Assembly: GCA_002402325.1 (NCBI GenBank)
Contig: DHFQ01000033.1
Coordinates: 2,106-23,415 of the forward strand
Origin: Candidatus Aminicenantes bacterium UBA4820
GTDB lineage: Bacteria; Acidobacteriota; UBA4820
DNA length: 21,310 nt
Reading direction: 5' to 3'
The position numbers and the translations under genes are program-made. Position 1 is the stretch's first letter, and every line of letters begins with the position of its first letter. Below the pieces are notes generated by a model. It saw only the letters and a list, made by a program, of their open reading frames with translations, made no database searches and was not told the DNA's origin. This document shows, in pieces, positions 1 to 7,330 of this stretch.

Positions 1-558
1 CTTCAAGGTCAATCCCCTTACAGTGCCTCAAAGATTGGAGCAGATAAACTTTGCGAAGCCTATTTTTGTTCTTACGGCTTACCGGTCGTAGTCTTGAGAC
101 CTTTCAACACTTTCGGTCCAAGGCAATCTATGAGGGCGGTAATCCCCACAATTTTAGGGCAATTGTTAGGTGATGCAAAAGAGATTAAACTTGGAAACAT
201 AAAACCAAAGAGGGATTTAACCTTTGTTTCAGATACGGTTAATGGTTTTCTAAAGGCAGGAATAGTTCCCACAATTGAAGGAGAAGTTATACAACTTGGG
301 ACAGGCGAAGCTTATTCAATTGAAGAGATTGTCAAAACTGCAATAGAAGTTACAGGACAAAAGGCAAAAATAGTTGTTGAGAAGGAAAGGGTCAGACCTG
401 AAAAAAGTGAAGTCATGATTTTGCTTTCCAATCCTCAAAAAGCAAAGAAGGTTTTAAATTGGCAGAGCAAAGTGAGTTTAAAGGAAGGGCTCACAATTAC
501 CTCAAATTGGCTAAAACAAAATCTTCATTTGTATAAAACGAACATCTACAATTTGTGA
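1..558 (+). CDS. legB: LegB-type NAD-dependent nucleotide-sugar 4,6-dehydratase, 5'-truncated
   Basis: This is the C-terminal 185 residues of a short-chain dehydrogenase/reductase-fold sugar-nucleotide dehydratase; the reading frame is open from base 1, so the Rossmann glycine motif lies outside the window. The catalytic YxxxK is present (YSASK, about 20 bases in), followed by LRPFNTFGPRQS, RDLTFVSDT and RPEKSEV, which I recognise from the LegB group. LegB enzymes convert UDP-GlcNAc to the 4-keto-6-deoxy sugar in the cytoplasm. The next gene is a LegC-type aminotransferase, the usual partner acting on the 4-keto product, which supports the call. The stop TGA (556-558) overlaps the Shine-Dalgarno site of that gene. 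It could instead be a related epimerase/dehydratase; the family is certain, the substrate is not. Confidence 0.75.
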   Translation, partial: LQGQSPYSASKIGADKLCEAYFCSYGLPVVVLRPFNTFGPRQSMRAVIPTILGQLLGDAKEIKLGNIKPKRDLTFVSDTVNGFLKAGIVPTIEGEVIQLGTGEAYSIEEIVKTAIEVTGQKAKIVVEKERVRPEKSEVMILLSNPQKAKKVLNWQSKVSLKEGLTITSNWLKQNLHLYKTNIYNL

Positions 559-565
559 GGAGAAA

Positions 566-1762
566 ATGAAAGACATTAAAATTAACCGCAGAGATAAAAG
601 GGATTTTATTCCCCTATCCGTCCCATATTTGACAGGGAAAGAATGGAAAAATGTAAAAGAATGTTTTGACACAAATTGGGTCTCTTCTGCAGGTCCTTTT
701 GTAGATAAGTTTGAAAAAATGGTTGTCGATTACACAGGGGCAAAGTATGCTGTCGCCTGTGTCAATGGAACCTCAGCGCTCCATATCTCTTTAATTCTTT
801 TGAATATAGGTGTCGGTGATGAAGTAATAACATCCGATTTAACCTTTGTTGCTCCCGCAAATGCGATAAGATATACTGGCGCCTATCCTGTCTTTGTTGA
901 TGCTGAATACGATTCTTTCCAAATGGATTTAAACAAACTTGAAGATTTCTTGAAAAAGAATTGCGAAAAATCGAGAAAAGGACTTTATAACAAAAAAACG
1001 GGAAGGTTCATTAAAGCAATTATGCCCGTTCATATTCTTGGAAATGTTTGCAAAATGGATGATTTGCTTCTTATTACACAAGAATACAATCTGCCCATTA
1101 TTGAGGATGCAACCGAGGCGCTTGGAGCAAAATGGAGTGGAAAGCAGGCGGGAACTTTTGGCAAGGTGGGAGTCTTGAGTTTTAACGGAAATAAAATAAT
1201 AACTACCGGCGGGGGCGGGATGATCATCACTGACGATCAAAAATTGGCACAAAGGGCAAAATATTTAACAACTCAGGCAAAGGATGATGCAGTTGAATTT
1301 ATTCATAACAATATTGGCTTTAACTATCGTCTTTGCAATGTCCTTTCAGCAATTGGATGCGGTCAGATGGAAAATATAGATAAATTTGTTGCAAAAAAAA
1401 GAAAAATTGCTCAAATGTACGAAAAGAAGTTATCCGGGGTTGAAGGGATCAAAACAATGAAAGAACCGAAAGACTGTTCAAGCACATTCTGGCTTTATAC
1501 AATAAAAATTGAGAAAAATAAATTTGGAATAGATAGAAAGAAGGCGATGAATAATCTTTATGAGATAGGAATTGAAACAAGACCATTGTGGCAACCTATG
1601 CACTTACTTAAGCCCCACAAAAACTCTTTTAGTACCGATTGTAAAACTGCGGAGAGGTTAAAGAAGGAATCCCTTTCTTTACCATCTTCAGTTGGGCTAA
1701 CAAGGGAAGAGCAAAAATATGTTGTTGATCAAATAATGAAATTGAAGAAGGGAGAGCTATGA
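566..1762 (+). CDS. legC: LegC-type PLP-dependent UDP-4-keto sugar aminotransferase
   Basis: This 398-residue protein is a DegT/DnrJ/EryC1 (fold type I) sugar aminotransferase. The N-terminal segment with PLSVPYLTGKEW and NWVSSAGPFVDKFE (residues 16-50) is typical of the LegC group. The likely PLP lysine is K210 in SFNGNK, followed by a glycine run, and D181 in IIEDATEALG should contact the pyridine nitrogen. LegC enzymes aminate UDP-4-keto-6-deoxy-GlcNAc to UDP-4-amino-4,6-dideoxy-GlcNAc, an intermediate of bacillosamine and legionaminic acid. The start ATG has GAGGAG four bases upstream (557-562). The stop overlaps the next ATG in an ATGA arrangement, so the two are probably translationally coupled. 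No PglD, LegG or LegI homologue is visible, so the final sugar is not determined here. Confidence 0.85.
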   Translation: MKDIKINRRDKRDFIPLSVPYLTGKEWKNVKECFDTNWVSSAGPFVDKFEKMVVDYTGAKYAVACVNGTSALHISLILLNIGVGDEVITSDLTFVAPANAIRYTGAYPVFVDAEYDSFQMDLNKLEDFLKKNCEKSRKGLYNKKTGRFIKAIMPVHILGNVCKMDDLLLITQEYNLPIIEDATEALGAKWSGKQAGTFGKVGVLSFNGNKIITTGGGGMIITDDQKLAQRAKYLTTQAKDDAVEFIHNNIGFNYRLCNVLSAIGCGQMENIDKFVAKKRKIAQMYEKKLSGVEGIKTMKEPKDCSSTFWLYTIKIEKNKFGIDRKKAMNNLYEIGIETRPLWQPMHLLKPHKNSFSTDCKTAERLKKESLSLPSSVGLTREEQKYVVDQIMKLKKGEL

Positions 1763-2784
1763 TGAAAACTTCCATTATTGGCTTAGGACCAATGGGTAGA
1801 AGGCATATTCAAGTCGTAAAGGAACTGGGATTGGAAATCTCTGGCTTGTGTGATAAAAGTCAAACAGCAATTGAAAAGACAAAAGCTGAATTCGGCTTTT
1901 CCGATGAGTTGTTTTTTGACAATGCAGAGAAAATGCTTAAAAAGAATCATTCAGAACTTGTTGTAATTGCTACAAATTCTGATTCCCATTATCTTTTTAC
2001 AAAACTTGCGGTTGAAACAGGTGCAAGATATGTCTTTTGCGAAAAGCCAATGGCAAATTCAATTGCTGATGCAAAGGGAATGATTGAGATTTGTGAAAAA
2101 AACGATGTTTTTTTAGGAATTAATCATCAACAACGATATATGGATTGTTATAAAAATCTAAAGAAGGTCATTAAGAGTGAAAAGTTGGGGGGACTTGAAA
2201 CTTTTTCAATAACTGCGGCAAATATTGGTATAGTAATGAATGGCAGTCACTACATAGACCTTGGAATAATATTATTTGAGGAGGATTTTGTTAAAGTGTG
2301 GGGAAAATTGAAAGAAAGTCCTGTGCCAAATCCAAGAGGGGAAAAGTTTAAAGATCCGGGTGGAATTCTTATTGCTGAGACTGAAAGTGGAAAAAATTTT
2401 ATTCTTTCGGTCGGTATAGATGAAGGTTTTGGTGTAAATATGGTTTTTTCGTGTAAGTTAGGTTATATCTTTTACAATCCTTTATCGGGAGAAACTATCA
2501 TGAACTACAGAAAGGAAGAATATCGTGAACTTCCTACAACAAGATATGGAATGCCTAATGAAAGAGAAATTTTAAATCTTCCACAAGATGATATTATATT
2601 ATCAAGCAAAACAGTTTTGGAAGATTTATTAAAAAAAAGTAATGATTCCAAAAAACTAACTTATGATTCTTCAAAAATCATAAAAATTCTGGCGGGGGCA
2701 TATAAATCTTCTCAAGAAAAATGCCGTTGTATTGATATCAATAACGATGAAATTAATGAAGAAATAAAGTACTCTTGGCCTTAA
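1759..2784 (+). CDS. Gfo/Idh/MocA family NAD(P)-dependent oxidoreductase
   Basis: The 341-residue protein has an N-terminal Rossmann fold (GLGPMGRRH, residues 8-16) and the family hallmark EKP (residues 95-97, in FCEKPMA), followed by a C-terminal alpha/beta substrate domain. Family members oxidise or reduce sugar or sugar-nucleotide hydroxyls or ketones in the cytoplasm. It overlaps legC by four bases and begins MM, so either ATG (1759 or 1762) could be used. Such oxidoreductases (PtmF-like) occur near LegB/LegC genes, but the substrate cannot be read from the sequence. I saw no specific resemblance to WbpB/WlbA, the 3-dehydrogenase of the ManNAc3NAcA pathway, although it remains a possible candidate for that step. 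Confidence 0.8.
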   Translation: MMKTSIIGLGPMGRRHIQVVKELGLEISGLCDKSQTAIEKTKAEFGFSDELFFDNAEKMLKKNHSELVVIATNSDSHYLFTKLAVETGARYVFCEKPMANSIADAKGMIEICEKNDVFLGINHQQRYMDCYKNLKKVIKSEKLGGLETFSITAANIGIVMNGSHYIDLGIILFEEDFVKVWGKLKESPVPNPRGEKFKDPGGILIAETESGKNFILSVGIDEGFGVNMVFSCKLGYIFYNPLSGETIMNYRKEEYRELPTTRYGMPNEREILNLPQDDIILSSKTVLEDLLKKSNDSKKLTYDSSKIIKILAGAYKSSQEKCRCIDINNDEINEEIKYSWP

Positions 2785-4218
2785 ATGATTGATATTTACA
2801 AAAGACTTGGTAAAGGTTTTTTCTATTCTATGTTGGCGCAGGGTGGCTCCTATTTAATAGCCTTCTTCCTTGCACCAATTTATGCAAGGGCAATGGCACC
2901 TGAGGAGTATGCAGTTGTAAGTTTTGCAAACTCATTGCGAAATGTCCTTATAATGCTTATGCCAATGGGAGTTGGAGGGGCGGTTGTTTATTGGTACAAT
3001 CAGTATCTTGAAAATCAGGAAGAACAGAGGAGAAGCGTTGGTGGTATTGTGGTTTTATCGACCATTTATTCTATATTCTGGTTAATAATCTTTCTTTTAA
3101 CGGGCAATGCTGTAATTGAGAAGGGATTTGGAGATATAGGGCTTCCTTTTTACCCTTATGGAATATTGATTGGCGTCTCTGCATTTCTTTTTTCATTTAG
3201 CACAGTTCCAGTAAGCCTTTTCATTGCAAAAGAGAAGATTGCTCTCAATTCAATTTTGCAGGTTTCTTTCGGACTTATCCAAACATTAATTATTATCGTT
3301 TTCGTGGCATATTTAAAAAAAGGGGCAAAGGGTCAAATCGTAGCGGTTTTTCTATCGGGCTTACTCTTTCTTTTTGTATATCTTTACTTCATTTTTAAGG
3401 ATATGAAACTTACATTCAATATAAAACTTTTTAAGGATGTAAGCAAATTTTCTATTCCATTTCTACCCCATTCTATGTTTATGTGGATTTTGAATTTAAG
3501 TGATAGAATGATTATATCTTATTTTGGGAAAAGGTTTATAAGAGACCTTGGCTTTTATTCTTTTGGTTATGCAATAGGAATGGTTATGCAGGGAATAATG
3601 AGTGCATTCAATACAATCTGGTCTGCGGTTTTTATGAAAGAAGTAAACAGCAATAAAGATGCAAAGAATGTTCTTGGAAAAACAGGGTCTTATGGAATCC
3701 TGCTTCTTGCCTTTTGCGCTTCTGGACTAATCCTTTTTTCAGAGGAAGCAGTAATAATTCTTTCTGGTGGAAGATATGAAGAAAGTGCAAAATATGTTCC
3801 TCCAATTGTTCTTGGCTATTTCTTTCAGGGAGTTTATATGTTTCCCGGGATGGCTCTTTACTATTTAAAAAAAACTCACCTTTTTCCGATAATCACAGCT
3901 TCAGGGGCAACTGTCAACATTTCTATAAATATTTTCGGAATTCCCAAATGGGGGGTAATGACTGCTTCGGTTTCAACCTGTGCAGGTTTTTTTGTTATGA
4001 GTTTACTTGCATTTGTTTTTGGTCATTTCCCTTATCCACTGAAATACAGGGCATTGCCACTAATTTTGTCTTTAGTAATGCTGATAAGCTCGATGCTCTT
4101 TTTCTATGTTTTTAAAATTGGACTTGTCTTTAAAAGTCTATTCTTAATTTTGTTTGGAGGAATATCAGTTTATTGTTGGATTCAAGACTTAAAAAAGGAA
4201 GAAAAGAGTAATGGATGA
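2785..4218 (+). CDS. wzx: Wzx-type oligosaccharide flippase (MOP superfamily)
   Basis: The 477-residue protein is almost entirely hydrophobic, with about 12 to 14 predicted membrane spans. It opens with an amphipathic stretch and a first span (GKGFFYSMLAQGGSYLIAFF) typical of the polysaccharide transport branch of the MOP superfamily, and carries charged loops such as LSDRMIISYFGKRFI. It would move undecaprenyl-diphosphate-linked repeat units across the inner membrane. The ATG directly follows the preceding TAA with no spacer, and I see no good Shine-Dalgarno site, so re-initiation from the upstream gene is likely. The gene end overlaps the next gene by eight bases. Together with the ligase/polymerase at 7331 it points to a Wzx/Wzy-dependent pathway. 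Confidence 0.85.
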   Translation: MIDIYKRLGKGFFYSMLAQGGSYLIAFFLAPIYARAMAPEEYAVVSFANSLRNVLIMLMPMGVGGAVVYWYNQYLENQEEQRRSVGGIVVLSTIYSIFWLIIFLLTGNAVIEKGFGDIGLPFYPYGILIGVSAFLFSFSTVPVSLFIAKEKIALNSILQVSFGLIQTLIIIVFVAYLKKGAKGQIVAVFLSGLLFLFVYLYFIFKDMKLTFNIKLFKDVSKFSIPFLPHSMFMWILNLSDRMIISYFGKRFIRDLGFYSFGYAIGMVMQGIMSAFNTIWSAVFMKEVNSNKDAKNVLGKTGSYGILLLAFCASGLILFSEEAVIILSGGRYEESAKYVPPIVLGYFFQGVYMFPGMALYYLKKTHLFPIITASGATVNISINIFGIPKWGVMTASVSTCAGFFVMSLLAFVFGHFPYPLKYRALPLILSLVMLISSMLFFYVFKIGLVFKSLFLILFGGISVYCWIQDLKKEEKSNG

Positions 4219-4951
4219 TTTGATTTTAAAAGTTTATGGTGATTCGTTAAGCCTACCAAGGCCTAAGGATGGTATTGGGTTTGGAAAAGAATATTCTTAT
4301 CTTCTTAAAAAGAGAGTAGAAAAGGAGTTAAATAAAGAAGTTTTTTGCTGGAACCGTTCAATGGGTGGAGCAAGAGTTGATGAACTTTTTAACCATTACG
4401 AAAGAGATAAATATTATATCGGAAAAGAAGGAATTTTAATAATTCAGAGCGGAGTGGTAGATTGTGCCCCCCGACCTCTTCCAATTTTTTTAAGAGAAAT
4501 TGTTTCTCTAACTCCAGAGTTTTTAAAATGGAGGATAGTAAAATTCCTTCACAATAACCGTGCTAAGATTTTAAAGGCAGGGCTTGGGACAAAGCCTACA
4601 TCTCCTAAAAAATACAGGTTGACAATGGAAAAATGGATAAAAAGTGCGATTGAAATTGAAAAAATTATCTTTGTCATCAACATTGCCCCAAACACAGATG
4701 AAATAGAAAAACATTCTCCCGGCTTTAGAAAATCAATTAAACTTTATAATCAAATTTTAGAAAGTGTTATAACAGAAATAAATTCCCAGAAAGTTATTTT
4801 GATAGATGCTTATAGTGCTATCAAGGAGAAAGACAAAGAAGTAAAGTTTTTAATCAATCAAAAGGATGGTCATCACATAACAAAAGATGGTCATCTTCTT
4901 TACAGTGAGTTGCTCTTTGATAAAATATCAACTGCGTTGAAATGTGATTAG
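4211..4951 (+). CDS. SGNH/GDSL-family hydrolase
   Basis: This 246-residue protein has the block I motif GDS (G10-D11-S12, in VYGDSLSLPRP), a block II-like glycine segment (NRSMGGAR, 48-55) and the block V Asp/His pair (D219 and H222, in QKDGHHITKDGH). S12, D219 and H222 form the expected catalytic triad. Block III reads SGVVDCAPRP (80-89), so the asparagine of the usual GxND is a valine. The VDCAPRP form is one I recall from polysaccharide-locus members of this superfamily. No signal peptide is visible, so it should act in the cytoplasm, perhaps as a sugar O-deacetylase or acyl hydrolase; the substrate is unknown. AAGGAAG lies upstream of the ATG, and the gene overlaps wzx by eight bases. Confidence 0.75.
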   Translation: MDDLILKVYGDSLSLPRPKDGIGFGKEYSYLLKKRVEKELNKEVFCWNRSMGGARVDELFNHYERDKYYIGKEGILIIQSGVVDCAPRPLPIFLREIVSLTPEFLKWRIVKFLHNNRAKILKAGLGTKPTSPKKYRLTMEKWIKSAIEIEKIIFVINIAPNTDEIEKHSPGFRKSIKLYNQILESVITEINSQKVILIDAYSAIKEKDKEVKFLINQKDGHHITKDGHLLYSELLFDKISTALKCD

Positions 4952-4960
4952 GAGGAAAAG

Positions 4961-5905
4961 ATGAAATCAAAAGTGAAGGTTGCCCTGATTGGAGCGGGTT
5001 ATACTGCAAACGAGCATCTAAAAGCGTTTAAGGATATTGAAGAGACTGAAATAGTGGGAATTTTTAGCAGGACAAGAGAAAGGGCGGAAAATCTTGCAAA
5101 GAATTACTCAGTAAAAGGTGTCTACAACTCAATTGAAGAACTCTGGGAAAAGAGTGAGGCTCAAATTGTGGTGATTACGGTTAACGAGCCATCTATGCCA
5201 AAAACAATCGAGAAGTGTCTCCAATTTGGATGGCTTATAATTGCAGAGAAGCCACCAGCCTTAAGTGTTGATGAAGCAGAGTATGTCCTAAAAATAGCGA
5301 GTGAGAAAAATAAGGAAATTTATATCGCTTTGAATAGAGCCTCCTACTCTGTCACAAGGTATGTAGTGAATGAAATTGAAAAAAAGGAGGGAAAGAGGGT
5401 CATAATTGTTCAAGATCAAGAAGACCCTGAAAGAGCGCTAAATTTAGGGCAGCCCAAAGAGGTTACTGAAAGATGGATGTATGCAAATTCTATACACCTC
5501 TTTGATTATTTCAGGATTTTTGGTAGGGGAGAGGCAATTAAAGTTAAAACTTTTGGTGAACTAAACAATAAAAAGCCATGTTTTATTGAATCACATATTG
5601 AATTTGATTCTGGAGACTATGGCGTCTATCAAGCGTTCTGGAATGAGCCGGCACCGTGGGCCGTTGCTGTTCATTTACCAGATGTACGGTATGAGATAAG
5701 ACCACTTGAGGAGGGGAAAAAGCAGGTTAGATGGGGAAAATCAGAAGAGATAAATGTGGATGAGTGGGATAGAAAATTTAAGCCTGGGTTTAGAAGGCAA
5801 GCTGCGGAGATGGTCAAAATCGCAACAGGAGAAAGAGGAGAAGTGCCAACATTGGAAGATGCCATAAAGACAATGAAGTTAATCAGGGAGGTCTACAAAA
5901 TTTAA
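4961..5905 (+). CDS. Gfo/Idh/MocA family oxidoreductase, second copy
   Basis: The 314-residue protein has an N-terminal Rossmann motif (IGAGYTANEH, 10-19) and the family EKP signature (96-98, in IIAEKPPAL). It then has LNRASYSVTRYV, which fits the position of the substrate-domain arginine/tyrosine segment. It differs clearly from the oxidoreductase at 1759 in length and sequence, so the two are not a recent duplication. A strong Shine-Dalgarno site, AGGAGG (4950-4955), sits five bases before the ATG and overlaps the preceding TAG. The family acts on sugars, sugar nucleotides or related compounds using NAD(P). The substrate is unknown; its place between an SGNH hydrolase and a glycosyltransferase suggests it serves the polysaccharide. 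Confidence 0.8.
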   Translation: MKSKVKVALIGAGYTANEHLKAFKDIEETEIVGIFSRTRERAENLAKNYSVKGVYNSIEELWEKSEAQIVVITVNEPSMPKTIEKCLQFGWLIIAEKPPALSVDEAEYVLKIASEKNKEIYIALNRASYSVTRYVVNEIEKKEGKRVIIVQDQEDPERALNLGQPKEVTERWMYANSIHLFDYFRIFGRGEAIKVKTFGELNNKKPCFIESHIEFDSGDYGVYQAFWNEPAPWAVAVHLPDVRYEIRPLEEGKKQVRWGKSEEINVDEWDRKFKPGFRRQAAEMVKIATGERGEVPTLEDAIKTMKLIREVYKI

Positions 5906-7260
5906 TGGCATTACTGACACATAGAGAGATAGAGAAATTTGAACCTTTAATTAAACCCCTTGAGGAAGAAGAGCCTGTTCTATCTTCGTGGAGATACCAT
6001 CTTGATAGCGATGGGCGAAGGCAAAATCTTTTTTTTAGAAAGATTAAAGATGACATTAAAAGATTATATTACTATAAAGAAAACATTTTACTTCCTCAAA
6101 AAGGTCAAATAGTTATTTTGATGACTTCGTTTTCTCCTTCTGCCTCTGGTAGTCTAAAACCAATCATAGGTAATTTGATAAAATCTCAAATTAAACCCTA
6201 TCTTGTAACTTATTCAAAGACTAAATACGCTGATGATAAAAATGTAGATTCTGTTGATATGAACCAAATAATGTTTTCATTTTTTACTCATTCTTACTTA
6301 AAGCAAATTAAACAAAGGGCAATAGATTTGGCTAAAATAATTGAAGAGAAGTTGAGCAATGAAATTGAAGTTAATTTCTACTGGATATTTGAAGGAATTG
6401 TTGCTAAAGAATTTGCGAATAAGATTGTTGGACAGGCTGGCTTTATTTTGGCAGATTCAGATAAAGAATCCTTTAGAAAAGGATTCTTTATTGGTGCTAA
6501 AAATGTTAGTAGTGCTATACTGCAGCACGGCTTTTTTGATAGGATGCTCTTTCCCATCCATTCGCGATTCCACTTTGATTGGGGTCCCTATTTTTCTAAA
6601 GAGGCACTAAAATATGGCCATCCTCTTGAAAGGTCAATTTCGCTTGGATGTCCAAGGTTTGATAGAATTAAAAAAATTAAGGAAGAAGCAAAAGACCTCA
6701 ACTATTTTCAAAGATATGGCATAGAAAAAAGACCTGTTGTAGTGGCTTTATCTGGTGTTCATATTTATAAGGAGTTTCCACAAAGTATAGAAAGTTTCTT
6801 TCAAAGTATTATAAGTATGCTTGAAAACAATATTGCAGTTATAATTAAAAAGCATCCTGCAGAAGTGGATAAAAACATTTACAAAAAGTTTTTGGGGAAG
6901 AAGTTGCTTCAAAAAGTTCATTTTGCCTTTTCAGATGAAGATTTTCATCAATTGCTTTTCAACAGCGACTTTGTCTTTACAAATGCCTCAGCTGGCTCAA
7001 TTGAAGCAATGCTTTTGGGTATTCCTGTTTTGTGGCAGAAAGGCGCTGAAGAAAATCCGTTTGCAGATGTGCCACTCCTTGGTGGAGGGGTTTATGTTGA
7101 CTCTAAAACGATATCAAGTATTGTAAAAGAAATAGGATTAGATGGCATTGAGAGAAAAGAAATTCTTGAAAAACAGGAAAAGTTTCTTTCACAGGCAATT
7201 GTTAATAGAGGAAAAGCAACATCAGAAATTACTAAATTTATTTTAAATATAACGGATTAG
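5905..7260 (+). CDS. GT-B fold transferase, capsule/CDP-glycerol-transferase-like
   Basis: The 451-residue protein has no membrane span. Its C-terminal half carries features of GT-B transferases of the CDP-glycerol glycerophosphotransferase and capsule/polysialyltransferase type: ILQHGFF (205-211), GCPRFDRI (248-255), a KKHPAE segment near residue 320 and NASAGSIEAMLLGIPV (about 362-377), which resembles a donor-binding loop. The N-terminal 200 residues are not recognisable to me. It probably transfers a sugar or polyol-phosphate during repeat-unit assembly at the cytoplasmic membrane face. The ATG shares one base with the preceding TAA; GGGAGGT (5886-5892) lies 12 bases upstream. A strong inverted repeat sits inside the gene at 6461-6491. 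The exact donor is unknown. Confidence 0.6.
   Translation: MALLTHREIEKFEPLIKPLEEEEPVLSSWRYHLDSDGRRQNLFFRKIKDDIKRLYYYKENILLPQKGQIVILMTSFSPSASGSLKPIIGNLIKSQIKPYLVTYSKTKYADDKNVDSVDMNQIMFSFFTHSYLKQIKQRAIDLAKIIEEKLSNEIEVNFYWIFEGIVAKEFANKIVGQAGFILADSDKESFRKGFFIGAKNVSSAILQHGFFDRMLFPIHSRFHFDWGPYFSKEALKYGHPLERSISLGCPRFDRIKKIKEEAKDLNYFQRYGIEKRPVVVALSGVHIYKEFPQSIESFFQSIISMLENNIAVIIKKHPAEVDKNIYKKFLGKKLLQKVHFAFSDEDFHQLLFNSDFVFTNASAGSIEAMLLGIPVLWQKGAEENPFADVPLLGGGVYVDSKTISSIVKEIGLDGIERKEILEKQEKFLSQAIVNRGKATSEITKFILNITD
6461..6491. repeat. Perfect 14-bp inverted repeat with 3-base loop inside a coding region
   Basis: Bases 6461-6474 (ATAAAGAATCCTTT) are the exact reverse complement of 6478-6491, separated by AGA. 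A G-T wobble at 6460/6492 could add one pair. It lies in the middle of the GT-B transferase gene, coding for about residues 186-196, and is not followed by a T-run, so it does not look like an intrinsic terminator. In RNA it would form a tight, mostly A-U stem. Confidence 0.85.
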
Positions 7261-7290
7261 ATGAAGCGAGCGTTTATTTTACCTCCGATG

Positions 7291-7299
7291 TGTTATAAT
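7291..7299 (+). promoter_or_regulatory. Candidate extended -10 promoter element
   Basis: TGTTATAAT (7291-7299) matches the extended -10 consensus TGnTATAAT exactly. It falls in the largest intergenic gap of the window (7261-7330), 32 bases before the ligase/polymerase ATG. The best -35-like hexamer, TTTATT at 7273-7278 with 15-base spacing, is poor, as is common for extended -10 promoters. Initiation would fall near 7306, giving a leader of about 25 bases. This would give the second half of the locus its own transcription. The assignment rests on consensus match only. Confidence 0.5.
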
Positions 7300-7330
7300 A
7301 GTGCTCTAAAAGGGAGATATAAAAGAAATA

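Noticed and set aside
929..1252. A 107-codon minus-strand open frame opposite the LegC-type gene, and similar antisense frames elsewhere.
   Set aside because: Their composition is what is expected from the complement of conserved coding sequence, and no antisense promoter or ribosome-binding site was seen.
2631..2638. Runs of eight A or T (also near 1393, 3867, 6029, 7679 and 18805) as possible phase-variation tracts.
   Set aside because: Runs of this length are expected in such AT-rich DNA, and all the affected frames are intact.
1759..5905. Naming either Gfo/Idh/MocA gene as WbpB/WlbA.
   Set aside because: Neither N-terminus nor substrate region matches what I recall of WbpB, and the genes are not next to the WbpD-type gene.
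6461..6491. Reading the hairpin in the GT-B gene as an intrinsic terminator.
   Set aside because: No T-run follows the stem, the stem is AT-rich, and it lies inside an intact gene.
6359..7126. Two further + strand open frames within the GT-B transferase gene.
   Set aside because: They lie in another frame of a well-supported gene, lack convincing ribosome-binding sites and show no family features.
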